DNA from: Fasciolopsis buskii
Taxonomy: Eukaryota; Platyhelminthes; Trematoda; Plagiorchiida; Fasciolidae
Direction of reading: 5' to 3'
NCBI GenBank assembly: GCA_008360955.1
Contig: LUCM01002257.1
Location: forward strand, 338,122 to 402,121
Length of the DNA stretch: 64,000 bases
In this document: one piece after another, positions 26,194 to 36,500 of the stretch
Layout of the letters: the number at the start of each line of letters is the position of its first letter
How positions within the stretch are numbered: the stretch's first letter is position 1
Position numbers and translations under genes: made by a program
Notes under the pieces: generated by a model
What the model was told of the DNA's origin: nothing
The model's input: the letters and a program-made list of their open reading frames with translations, nothing else
Database searches by the model: none

Positions 26194-26243
26194 GCGAGAG
26201 AGAGAGAGAGAGAGAGAAAGAAAGAAAGAAAAAGAAAGAAAGA
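26194..26243. repeat. GA / GAAA microsatellite
   Basis: A GA dinucleotide run passing into GAAA tetranucleotides; purine-only on the plus strand for about 50 bp. Confidence 0.95.
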
Positions 26244-27155
26244 CGACCGACACAAAACAGCCGCGCGTTTGTTGATGACTCACCAATACAAATCAGAAGC
26301 CAAGTGGGCTCTATCGTTTACATAGCTTTGTCGAGTGGCCTTGGTCGATATGAGAAACAACCAATCATAGGGCGAGGTTTTGTGAAGCATTTTGTGGCCA
26401 TATGAAAATTTTCAAACGCACAATAGTCACAATGACGTCAACTTCAAAATATCTCGGAAAGTGTTTTTGTAGAAATATAATAACAATAAAAATCTGTGAC
26501 ATCAAAAACGCGAGTTTGGTCGCCGTCCATAACAGCTTTACTTTTTGAAATTATTGGTAAGTCCCATCTCTTGGGTTTACCTGGGACTGCTTGGTTTGAC
26601 AGCGTGGGGGACTCGACCATCGTTGCGCAAGTGGGTTCACATCGATTGGGTTCGCTAGCTCTAACGGCTTCGGCATTTTGGACGTATCCAGTAGTATTTC
26701 GAGAGGAAGTTGCGCAACAGTGTCAACCGTGGAGTCAGTGTATCGTTTTCTTGTTTGATTTCTGCGTCGGATCCAAATGCCTGCTGCAACAACGACCGCA
26801 TACAACTCGGATTTTTGTTGGCTTTCGATGACTCCTTTCTCACTCCAGGCTGGGTGACCAAATCTGAAGTTTCTGACGTAGACCGTCGAACTTACGTACC
26901 AATCTTCACAATGATAGATTTTACAGTTGTAAAACCTGCCTTGAGAAAGGCTACCCACGGTAGTCGAAACGTTGGCGCATTGCATCTACCAACAATGCTG
27001 CGTTATTAACATGACATCATTCACAACAATGATAGATCACCAGAATTTTTTCCCACAATCTGGATAGTGTGACCAAACATTGGGTTTGATGATTCATCTG
27101 GCGAAATAAAAATTAACACGCAGCGCGTGTTCTGCAGGCCCAGGTTTTCCCGGTC

Positions 27156-27200
27156 GTTGTTGTTGTTGTTGTTGATGTTGTTGTCTTTAGCTCCCCCCCC
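27156..27200. repeat. GTT repeat and C8 run
   Basis: A GTT trinucleotide run (27,156-27,183, one interruption) followed by eight consecutive C (27,193-27,200). Confidence 0.9.
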
Positions 27201-27806
27201 AGGTCAACAGTGAATATATCCTCGTAGTGTTTCGAATATAGTAATTCGAATATAACATTGGACTGTAATTCATGCAGAAAGTCAGTCACTGACCGAAGCA
27301 GCACGTTTGATGAAATTTCAAGACTGTTGGACATTGTGGTCAAGTTCTCGATTTGATGAGTGAGAGCATCTATCAGCTCCGACTGGGTTTGAAACATCTT
27401 CATGTCTGCATCCGTTGTCGTCATCACCCGACTGCGCTGAGTTAGAAAGACCCCGTCGCCAGATTTGTTGCATTTCCCAGTTGAGCTGCTCAACACACAG
27501 CATTGAAGCACAAGACGTTAACACTAGACGTCAGACAATAGTACAATAACACAAGCCTGTGGTCTAGCGGGACACCAACACACACCAAGATTGGAGACAA
27601 GAATATGGGTTTGGACCTTCAAGCACCGTAGTCACACAACGGAACTAGAAACGTAGCAACAGAAAATTTTCCCAGTTTAGCTTCTTCAGCAACCAAACTA
27701 AGTCAAAAAGAAACTGTCGTATTGTATCTTCTAGTTCCCCGAAATTTCGTGATGGACACAGGTTTGCACTCATCATCAACAGTCCGAAAGTGCCTTTTAG
27801 ACTTAC

Positions 27807-27963
27807 CAACTTTTTCACGAGATACTCGGGATACCGAAACAGCTTCTTCTGACCTGCCCATTTTCCAAGGAAGTAGTCAGCCATTGTTGAATGAATTTTA
27901 CGTTTGAATGTCAAATCGGAAAAGAAGTACTGCTGGGCTGCTTCGATAAACTGGCGATGATAC
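27807..27963 (-). CDS. NWD-like exon 13: HRQFIEAA segment
   Basis: The split tryptophan codon plus 52 codons: YHRQFIEAAQQYFFSD, then HSTMADYFLGKWAGQKKLF and RYPEYLVKKL. This matches the conserved WYHRQF.EAA..........(L/M)ADYF.G.W of the family. The donor TTG/GTAAGT is strong, phase 0. Confidence 0.93.
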
Positions 27964-29174
27964 CTACAATTGAGAAAATGTTGAACACACTTCTGTACCA
28001 CGGGCAGGAAATATTCATCCTGGGTGAGTTAAGAAATACTCCTGTCTTCGACCACATTTTAGCATTGTAATTACAATTGGAAAAAAATATATAAGAAGGC
28101 GGTAAGAGTGACGAGGTTTCTGGTTACGAAATAAGAGAAAAACTATTCCAAAAACAGTAAAATAGGGCTGTAATGAAATTGGCATCCGTGTACCGTATTG
28201 TCTTCAAAAACGTAGAGCGTTTGCCAGTCGTCCTTGTAATCACTTGTAAAATGTGGTGTTCTAAACCTAGGAGGAACCAGGCATAACTTTTTTGTTCTCT
28301 GATTGAATTGGCAGTTTTTCCCCATTCAGTGGTAGGGAATAGGTCCTAAAATCGTTTTCTAAGTCCGTATGAATACTAGGAGAGTCCGACCCCGAAGGCG
28401 TTCCATCCAGTGGATGCATCGGTTTAGTCGACATATCATTCTGTTACCTCCCAACAGATTGATGTTAACATCTGTTTGTACAGAAACAGATTTCGGAGCC
28501 GAATTGGAATGTTACAGTTCGTTTTGGTCAACCAATAACGCAATGTTTAAATGACTTAAAGTTCGTCCACAACTTTCCTGATGTCAAGCAAAAATACAAA
28601 TAAAGTTTTCCTTTTCTGATTTCCTTTCGCATTATGCGGACAGAAAAAAAGGATTGCATGCGTGTGAGCTCATTAGCTGACGAAAGGTCACTCCAGTTGT
28701 GACTGGCCAGGCAGTGTTAGTATCGGGCCAGTGTAATCGAACAAAAATCAGCTCTGGCGGGACTATTTTGTATTTTAGTGCAAACGGATAACTGGAAAAA
28801 ATGTGCCCCTCTCGATCGTGAGTCCACACAGTGACACCTGAGACATTTTGTCTTCTAAATCGAAGATTCTCGTTCCAATCTGTCCACCATTCTGAATAAA
28901 CACTATGCTTCCCCCATGACTGATGGCGCGCTACCGTGAATATACAGAATTTGTTGAAGATTGGCGAGACTACCTCACGGCAAGCAGGCGCCTCCTCAAT
29001 ACACCATTCACAAAGTCCGGATGATCCTCATTTTACGAAACATCATTAAAAAACTAGTATGTTCTTGACTGTGTGTGAACACCTTCTTAGGAAAAACACA
29101 AAACCGTCAAATGCCATCCTACCGTAGACGAGTGAAAATGAGATCACTTGAGCAAATGGAACAAACAGTCGTAC
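27964..29174 (-). other. Intron 12 (1.2 kb)
   Basis: No exon, repeat family or RNA recognised. Minus-strand open frames at 28.14-28.33 and 28.63-28.83 kb lack similarity. Confidence 0.7.
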
Positions 29175-29395
29175 CAAAATACCACACAAACTCCATCCAC
29201 CTCTCGTTCGACCAAATTGTGCCCAATGGCGCTGCGCAAACGCGCCCACACGAACGGCGGTGCCCGGATTTGCGGAGGAAGGTGATGCTGGAACACATCA
29301 CGTAGTACCTCGTCATCCAGTGATAATATCTCGACCAGTTCCGCTTCACTGAGACCTCCACGTGAGGCGGTGATAAAAGCCAAAGCATGCGAGGT
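29175..29395 (-). CDS. NWD-like exon 12: winged-helix-like segment
   Basis: Seventy-three codons. TSHALAFITASRGGLSEAEL, EILSLDDEVLRDVFQHHLPP and APPFVWARLRS match the highly conserved NWD region HAL..ITAS..GL.E.EL..ILS.DD.VL.DV....PP...PP..W.R. REVDGVCVVFW leads into WYHRQF on the next exon. Acceptor TTCGGCAG; the donor TTTTG/GTACGA splits the tryptophan codon. Confidence 0.93.
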
Positions 29396-30908
29396 CTGCC
29401 GAAGTGGAATTAAAATGTTTGTTAATAGTAGCATCTATCGTGTTTTAGCTGTGCAACGATTTTAGTGTATGAAGCGTGACTGGATTTAGGTAGCCAATCC
29501 ACTCGTGTGAATGTTATGATTAAATTCCGACTACTACAAACCGTTTTTTACTTTTAGTTATTTAGCCCTGAGATATGACTCAAAAAGCCTTCGCTACATA
29601 AAAAGCAACTGGATCTCAGTAACTTACAAGACAGGCCAAAATAGTGACAGCATCGAATTTAAAATTCTGCTTTAGTCAGTCAATTTACTTGTGCAGCTTC
29701 CGTTTAATGCAGTCATCCTGAAACGTCGTGTTTTCATTTACACACATACCGATCCATGTGCAGTTTTGTGCTCGAGGTTCCAAGGTCGGAAACGAAAACA
29801 GTGTAAAAGGAAAGAGACGTTTGTGCAAAATTCACCACACTTTTCAGCTGGTCCACTCACCACCCCCCCCCTTTGGACCATCGATGGTCCGTCATCTTCC
29901 AACGGTCCTTTGTTGACTTTTGTACTCTCAATAGCTCTATTCAAAGTAGGCCCGTTTATTCGAAGGAGTGGCTCCAGCCCTGGCGCAACCAGGCGTGACC
30001 AGTTCGGCAACAGCATTGGCCCATGCGACTCGGTGACCAGCTGACGGGTTCGTGAGCCTCTTGTGAACTTTGCTGAGCCATTGGAGCGTAACTAGGATAC
30101 AACGGTTCCGTTTAACCGGATGGCCAAACTGGTCATATGATGGTGACTTTTTGGACAAACGCTAGCTGGATGAGAACCGACCACGCCCTCAATCCTTCAA
30201 CTGCTTGTCCAAATCGGCTTATTCGGTGAGCCTTGGCCCACCTTAGTCCAGGGTAATCACCAATATTGGTAGCTGTTCTTCTAACCACAGATCAGAGACT
30301 TACCTTTCGGCAGACCAACCTGTCAAGGCTACGCGCTGGAACTTAGCTAGTTGGCTGGAGCCATCGTCTCAATGTCAGCTGTATTAACTCAACACAGCTC
30401 TCCTAGGCCACTTGCACATCAAATGAACCGCGAAGTTGGTCGGTCAAGAGATACAGGCAGCTTTAGACCGGTGAAAAAAACAAACTATACAGTTACCACG
30501 TTATCAAACAACAGAATCCCGATTGGAGTCGACGAACGGTTATTTTTTTGTTAATTAATGGAATCTATGATAAACATTTTCACCCTGCGGCTGATAAGGA
30601 AGGCTCGTCATGAGTGCAATTTCATGTCATTGCAACGAATTGCTTTCCGTTGACTGGCCTACTGATTTTCATATTAGGATGTCCTGTTGGTTTCAGTCTC
30701 GAAACATAATAGTGTGGCAATTTCTTACTGATCACTGCAGAACGTTCCCGGCATAACCTGGAAAATTGTTTCAAAACGTAGACTATGATAAAGTTTTACA
30801 GACTATCGTTTTCCAAAAAAAATTGCAAAAATAAACTTCATGTGTTTCACAACGTGACTTGTTCATATGACGGTGTAACGGAAGAGCAAAACGCTAGCGC
30901 ACACTCAC
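29396..30908 (-). other. Intron 11 (1.5 kb)
   Basis: A GC-richer segment at about 29.85-30.35 kb (starting with a C9 run at 29,863) contrasts with the flanks and has short opposite-strand open frames; it may be an unclassified repeat. No exon supported. Confidence 0.6.
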
Positions 30909-31109
30909 CAGAATTTTCCCATGTGAGTGTTCCAAAGAAACAAAGAATCGAATTATCGCATCTCGTAGAGTTAATGCAAGTTCCAAATTGGGCCATTCTT
31001 TCACAGCTTCACGAGCTTCTGCATCAGAGCAGATTGGACTAATGTTGAACTGATTTTCCGTTTCTGATTTAGCGAATTCGGGAACATGCCACGACCGCCA
31101 ATTTGTAAC
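30909..31109 (-). CDS. NWD-like exon 11: linker after the NACHT core
   Basis: Sixty-seven codons in phase 0, VTNWRSWHVPEFAKSE through IRFFVSLEHSHGKIL. It matches the family's W.S(W/Y) element and the ..I..LF..LE..HG..L helix that precedes the winged-helix segment. Acceptor CGAATCAG; donor CTG/GTGAGT. Confidence 0.87.
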
Positions 31110-32481
31110 CTGATTCGAAAAGGACACAATCGATACAACTCGTTTCAGTAACTATATGAAACCAATAAGTTCAATTCAGTCAGTATAGCTATTAGACTTT
31201 CACGAACTTGTCCGAGTTTTGGTTTCCATTGGATCGAACAAAAAGAAATCCAAAACGCCGTAAGACAAGGAGACTATATAGAGGCGGAACCATTTCAGTT
31301 GCAAGAGAGCTATTGACTGCGACAAAGGATTCGACGCTTTGCAATTCAGTTAAGTCAGCCGCACAGCGCATTGAATTAATGCTTAAGCGATAGAAGTGGT
31401 ATGCGATTCGACTGAATCGACTGAATTGCTAAACTATTCTGGCTGGCTCTCAGCGGCCCATTGATCTTCGACATCACACTTTATAACATCTATTTATCAC
31501 TGGCTTGGCACAGTCACAGACTTCCGATGCACGGCAACTAACACTCATGAAAGATGAATTCGCTGTACGTAGGTTTTAAGCAGAACCAACAGAGCTCGAC
31601 TATTTCACCGTCGCAAGTGGTAGATTAGATTTCACACGAAATCATTCGTCATGAAGCATCATCGGTCAACTCACCATTAATAAACTACAGAAGCGCTGCA
31701 CGGCTTTTACAACCCTTGTCAGAATCATTAGCAGTGCATATTCATTGCTCCCGAGATGAGGGGCGAACTCCAAAAGAAGCGTTATGGGGCGAACATCATG
31801 GACGCCGGGTAACCCCAGGGTGGCTCTGAATGGTTTGAAGCACTTTAACACAAAGTGATATGACACCAGGAAACGGTCACGGACAAAATATTAGGTTTGG
31901 TGTTTACAAGAAGCGGTTGCGTTTAGAGTTCGTTAGAAACAAAGGTTAACGCAACACTCACACACACACACGCACACAGTTGTGACAATTTATCAGGCTG
32001 ATGCTTTTATCTGAAACACGTGCTTAGTTCAGTTCCGGTTTGCATCATACCAATGTACATTCAAGTGTGAACGTTTGTTTGCTTATGCCAATCACGAAAC
32101 AGGAGACGTCAAATCCGTTTTTCGGTTTGTCGCTCCTAATGTGTGTTCACTACCACTACAACCCAAGCCAGGCTGGTATCAGGACTTCGAAATACACTCT
32201 TCGATACGTGTCAAAAAGCATTCCGGTAGGCAATACTAATACCCACGATCAGTAGACTTCACAGGTTATTTTTTGTCGAATCAGAATGTAGTAATAAACC
32301 ATAGGCAAAATTATGAGAATCTCCCAAAATCACAGACGATTCATTAAAATTCCTCCAAACTGTCTTGAACGATGGCTACCTACTCAGCCCCGTAGTCACC
32401 GCTCGCAGATGCCCTAGTTGCGCAGATGCGTTACCCAACATTTAACCAGATCATAGGATGTAGATAAAATTCTGCGCTTAC
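31110..32481 (-). other. Intron 10 (1.4 kb) with an old SINE
   Basis: Contains a diverged minus-orientation SINE at 31.65-31.87 kb and a short CA run near 31.96 kb; otherwise nothing recognisable. Confidence 0.75.
31650..31868 (-). repeat. tRNA-derived SINE copy 2 (old, diverged)
   Basis: The minus strand reads GAATATGCACTGCTAATGATTC and a body with TTAATGGTGAGTTGACCGATG, clearly related to the 36.2 and 56.4 kb copies but with many substitutions and a degraded tRNA head. It creates a 66-codon open frame that is a shadow. Confidence 0.68.
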
Positions 32482-32946
32482 CACACGATCCACAAGAACC
32501 ACAAAAAACGTCAGTCGACATTTGGCAAAAGCACGTCGAACTAATCGCCATTGAAATGGTTGCAGAGTTCGATTACGGTTGGCCAGACGAGCTCTCAGAA
32601 TTGCCTCACATGTATCACTGTCAAGAGATTGGACCTCAAGGAAGTTCGATCCCTGTTGACTCCTAACCAAGTTTCGATCCGCGGACGTAATTGAATCCTC
32701 TACTGCTTGATCTGATGTTTCCTGCGAAATCGGAAATAGTTCGAGAAACGCACCCAGGATTCCACCAACATCGGGCAGAGTAGATATGATTATTCGCACG
32801 TTTGTTGGCAAAGGAGTCCGAATCCATCCAAGGCTATATGCACCGTCTGACGGAGTTAACTGGTCGATAGCATCCAGAAATATAAGAACCCATCGTTTTC
32901 GGTTCGCGCATTGCCCCAAGAGCGAGTAAAATGTTGTTATGACTTG
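32482..32946 (-). CDS. NWD-like exon 10: NACHT Walker B and sensor region
   Basis: 155 codons in phase 0. RWVLIFLDAIDQLTPSDGA is the NACHT Walker B strand (hhhhDAhDQL); the downstream LGWIRTPLPTNVRIIISTLP matches the family's W.P..LP..V.(I/L).(V/I)ST sensor strand. The C-terminal part (CEAILRARLANRNRTLQ, QWRLVRRAFAKC) resembles the helical arm after the NTPase core. The acidic, Ser-rich insert SQETSDQAVEDSITSADR looks lineage-specific. Donor GTG/GTAAGC. Confidence 0.93.
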
Positions 32947-34878
32947 CTGAAAGCAAACAAAAAGCACAGAATTTCATGCTCCCTGACAGAATGGGTCACA
33001 TTCGCAAGGACATTGACGTATGTAACCATGACTCGTATTGGTACACCGAAGACAAGCACTAATTTATCAATAATCACCTTCCGCTTTTCCTGTTCAACTA
33101 TGGTAGCCTTATAAATCCCGAATTCTCGTGATACGTGGACCGGAAACATTTCAAGCTTATCGTCGTTGGACTGCAACGAAGCCCTCGGTCAACTGCTTTC
33201 TCTCGCCAAGCCTTAGGCAAAATCTGCAACTTCTCAGCCACAATCCGTGATTCTTTTGCATCAACTAATAGGTTTTGGCCTCCAAACACAAACTCTAGCC
33301 ATGCCATTCATCGTGAGCCAGTCAGATCCACGTGAATCAGAATATTCGGAGGTCAATGAGTAACGAAAAGTTTACATTCTACGAGGATTAATGTTGCAAC
33401 ACTTGGTGAACAAATGCGAAAGTGTGAGGACTGCATGGTGTTCAGTTGTTTGTTGTAATGGGGTCAGATGCCGCACTGTTACTTGATTGGAGAAGACTCG
33501 AGCGATGTACTTGTATCATTCAGCCAGTTGGTATATCATCGGCATTAGCGTGATTTAAAAATATCGTGACACCTTCTCGTTTCCATCTTGCTATCGCATG
33601 CACCTGGGAATGCAAACAACAACAACAACAACGTGAATATTTTGAAGATCGTCATCGGTGTGCCCGCAAAAGTGGCGCTTGGGAACAAGTCGTCGGAGGG
33701 CGCTTGACCCAAAACTATACACAAATCACCAAATTCACTTTCTCCGGCGTGTGGCTTTTCTTTAACGAGAATTCGGCAAAGCGAAACCGCTGAAGTTTTC
33801 ACCAAATATACTTCTTGATATTTCTTGCGCAGTGAAGGTCGGATCGTCAAAAATGATGTGCTTTTATGGGACGTGTCAGCTAGACCAATGATAAAAGTAC
33901 ATCGCTCGAATCTTCTCCAATCAATTAACAGTGCGGCATCTGACACCATTACAACAAACAACTGAACACCATGCAGTCCTCACACTTTCGCATTTGTTCA
34001 CCAAGTGTTGCAACATCAATCCTCGTAGAATGTAAACTTTTCGTTACTCATTGACCTCCGAATATTCTGATTCACGTGGATCTGACTGGCTCACGATGAA
34101 TGGCATGGCTAGAGTTTGTGTTTGGAGGCCAAAACCTATTAGTTGATGCAAAAGAATCACGGATTGTGGCTGAGAAGTTGCAGATTTTGCCTAAGGCTCG
34201 CTGGGTAAAGGTGTGGACACAGAGAGTACCAACGCGAGTTACACCTGACTTGAAGTCCAAACTGCGTTACAATTTTTCATTTTCGTGAACGATACAGTGG
34301 GCAGTAAATGTACACAAAAATTCAGGTATGTATCTCGGTGACTATGGAACTCGGTTTCTCGTGTCATCAGTGTTCCACAGGGTGGATTTCAGCTTCAATC
34401 CCTCTCCAGGTCAGGTAGCTCTTACAGCAAACATGCATAAATCTCATTCTAAGGTCGATACTGCAACGCAGGATCGGGCTGGAGTGCTCCTGGCAGATGT
34501 TCCAGACAAGTGAACTAACCCATAGAACGTTCATCGAAAACGAATAATTAAACCGAACCCTATGAACTTCGTATCCACTTCTCCAACGATACACAAAGAC
34601 CAATTCGATTAGTTACTCAAGTGGGTTGGCATTCGAGCGAAGAATGCATGTGGGCGAGACCCAGACAATGCAAAAATGAACTCAGGAAAATTTCAAGGTG
34701 AACAGCATAGTCGGGTCTTACGGATCATCAGAAATCCAACTTACAATGTATGTAGCACGAATTTGACGAGAGGATGACTTCTGGGTCTTAAAATTGCAAG
34801 CGGCTGCATGGTATTAAAAATCTTAATGGAACGGTACCAAATTACGCAAACATGTTATGAATATGGTTTATAGCTGAC
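32947..34878 (-). other. Intron 9 (1.9 kb) with large inverted duplication
   Basis: Lies between the P-loop and Walker B exons. Most of it is a 312-bp inverted repeat with a 366-bp spacer (33,209-34,198; listed separately). Open minus-strand frames of up to 138 codons cross the structure but have no family match and no supported splice phase. Confidence 0.8.
33209..34198. repeat. 312-bp inverted duplication with 366-bp spacer
   Basis: Arms 33,209-33,520 and 33,887-34,198 are reverse complements without gaps; by eye I count about five mismatches. Every base x pairs with 67,407 minus x. The arms start at GCCTTAGGCAAAATCTGC and end near ATGTACTT.TATCATT. The spacer (33,521-33,886) is unique and includes a short CAA run (33,614-33,632). 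It lies wholly inside intron 9. Confidence 0.95.
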
Positions 34879-35291
34879 TTGAAAATCGTCTAGGCTTCTT
34901 ATAACCTCCGGATCGAATTCATCCGTTAACGAATCCTGTGATAAACAGGAACACAACTGCCGACTCAGGTACTTCAAAGTCTGCCTGATTGACGAAGTTC
35001 CGGGACTTGTGCCAAGGAATCGAACCATCAAAACAGCCGATTCTTTCGGACTTGTCAATTTCGATGATTCTCTTGTCACCCCGTTGGCTGGAGAAGGAGT
35101 CATTGCACCCAACCTGGTTTCTGGGGTTAGTTGGATCAGTTTGCGCAGAAATGTTTTTCCACGATGTTGTGCTGGCTTAGGCTCATCTTCCGCAACTTGA
35201 TAGTCTGGTATCCAACTCCGTGCAAGGCTAGCCGCTTTGGCTAGTACTGACGTTTTCCCACTTCCTGAACGCCCATAAATGATGAACGGAT
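34879..35291 (-). CDS. NWD-like exon 9: NACHT P-loop
   Basis: 137 codons after two shared bases. PFIIYGRSGSGKTSVLAKAA is the Walker A strand and loop (GxxxxGKT); lysine and threonine are both present, so nucleotide binding should be possible. Further on, ESAVLMVRFLGTSPGTSSIR matches the family's RFLGT(S/T)..S, and QTLKYLSRQLC follows. The exon must end before an in-frame TAA at about 34,858; the best available donor is CAA/GTCAGC, weaker than the gene's other donors but giving phase 0 into exon 10. About 45 residues between PDYQVAEDE and KESAVL look poorly conserved. Confidence 0.9.
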
Positions 35292-36202
35292 CTGAGTGAA
35301 AAAAATAAGAATATGCGCAACATCAGGTTCTACAATAAAGGTTAAGCAGCAACCTGAGATCATATTTTAATACTCGAATTGCACCATAAAGGAACTTAGA
35401 AGTCTGCAGAAGAGCAGTAAAGTTTTAGAGACGCAAGTATGATGATTGGAGTACCAAACATAGCCAAAAACGTGCAGCAAAACATGCTCACATACCTTTG
35501 TTTGATACTTGGTCTTGTTACGTACTGATGTTCTCAATACTCACTCAGTCTGAATTCTGGTGACTCAGATGCATAGATTGCTTAAATCATCAACCTTCTT
35601 TTATCTTCACCGATCTACTGAGACTGACTACAGTCTCAGAATTACGATTGTGGAATTCGTGACTAATAAAGTGCCTACCATTGGTGGCAAACAGTTTACT
35701 TGCATGGTAGTCTTAAAGTTCCATTGTATGTGTTCATAGAAAAAGAGATTGCTTTGTTAATTCATCCCTGGATTATTCACCTAAGCATTCTGTTTAATTT
35801 TGAGGCGAATGTATTTAAACAAATTGATGGTGTGGCCATGAAAAGCCCTTTGGTTCCAAAACTTTGCCAGACTTGTTTTTAGGTATGATCAAGCAAATAA
35901 TTCTCGATAGTAACTTGAAATTCACGCCTTGCAGATGTTACGTTGACGAAATCTTAATTTTTTCCTGATGAAGGACATTTTACCCCTTTTATCGATACCC
36001 TGAATTCTATCCATCCCAATTTTTTGTTTCTCACCACTATTTACCCTTTTTAGATATTTTACTAACCAGACGTCTGATGGAACGTTGCAACGCAAAATCT
36101 ACCGTAAAGCCACTTGGAATGGACGTTACTTACAATGTTCCAGCTTCGCACCAGAGTACAGAAAATCTGCATCCACGATCAAGTGCAAAAATTAATAGAA
36201 GA

Positions 36203-36500
36203 GAAGTCACCTATCAGTAGGTGTTCATCGCTGTGAGCTAGCGGACAGTAACCGTGCAAATCAGTGACGGATAGGTGCAACATCATATGGTGAAGTTCAA
36301 CAAACCGTTCACAGCCTGCCCGTTAGCGTAATGGCTAAGGCATTCGACTCAGAATCGTTCGTCCCGGGTTCGCGTCCCAGTTCGGGCTCGGTGGATATGC
36401 ACTGCTCATGATTCCTAACAAGGATGAAACAGCTGTACGGTGCTTCCATGGTTTCTTAATGGTAAGTTGAGCGATAATATCACGTGGTGAATTATTTCAT
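36203..36500 (+). repeat. SINE copy 3 with 5' extension
   Basis: The tRNA-like head at about 36,319 (CCCGTTAGCGTAATGGCTAA, B box GGGTTCGCGTCCC) and body are preceded by about 115 bp (from AGAAGTCACCTATCAG) that also occurs in the 55.9-56.2 kb copy, so the repeat unit is larger than the tRNA-derived part. Confidence 0.82.

Larger units (their letters stand above)
21053..27806 (-). other. Intron 13 (6.8 kb) with LTR element and microsatellites
   Basis: Holds a collapsed LTR retrotransposon (22.8-23.9 kb), a GA/GAAA microsatellite (26.19-26.24 kb) and a GTT repeat (27.16-27.18 kb). Two minus-strand open frames, 26,551-26,985 (144 codons) and 27,113-27,511 (132 codons), might be alternative exons but fit no known family segment; see findings. 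24.0-26.1 kb shows nothing recognisable. Confidence 0.65.

Noticed and set aside
33098..33307. Open frame in the left repeat arm, mirrored on the plus strand at 34.1 kb
   Set aside because: The two copies are the inverted duplication itself; no family match and no place in the NACHT domain between P-loop and Walker B.
33545..33961. 138-codon minus-strand open frame in the inverted-repeat spacer
   Set aside because: Crosses into one repeat arm and has no similarity or splice sites; its low-complexity Leu run comes from a CAA/TTG repeat.
36319..36395. tRNA gene
   Set aside because: Promoter boxes are present but the anticodon stem does not pair well, and the same sequence recurs with a shared SINE body elsewhere.
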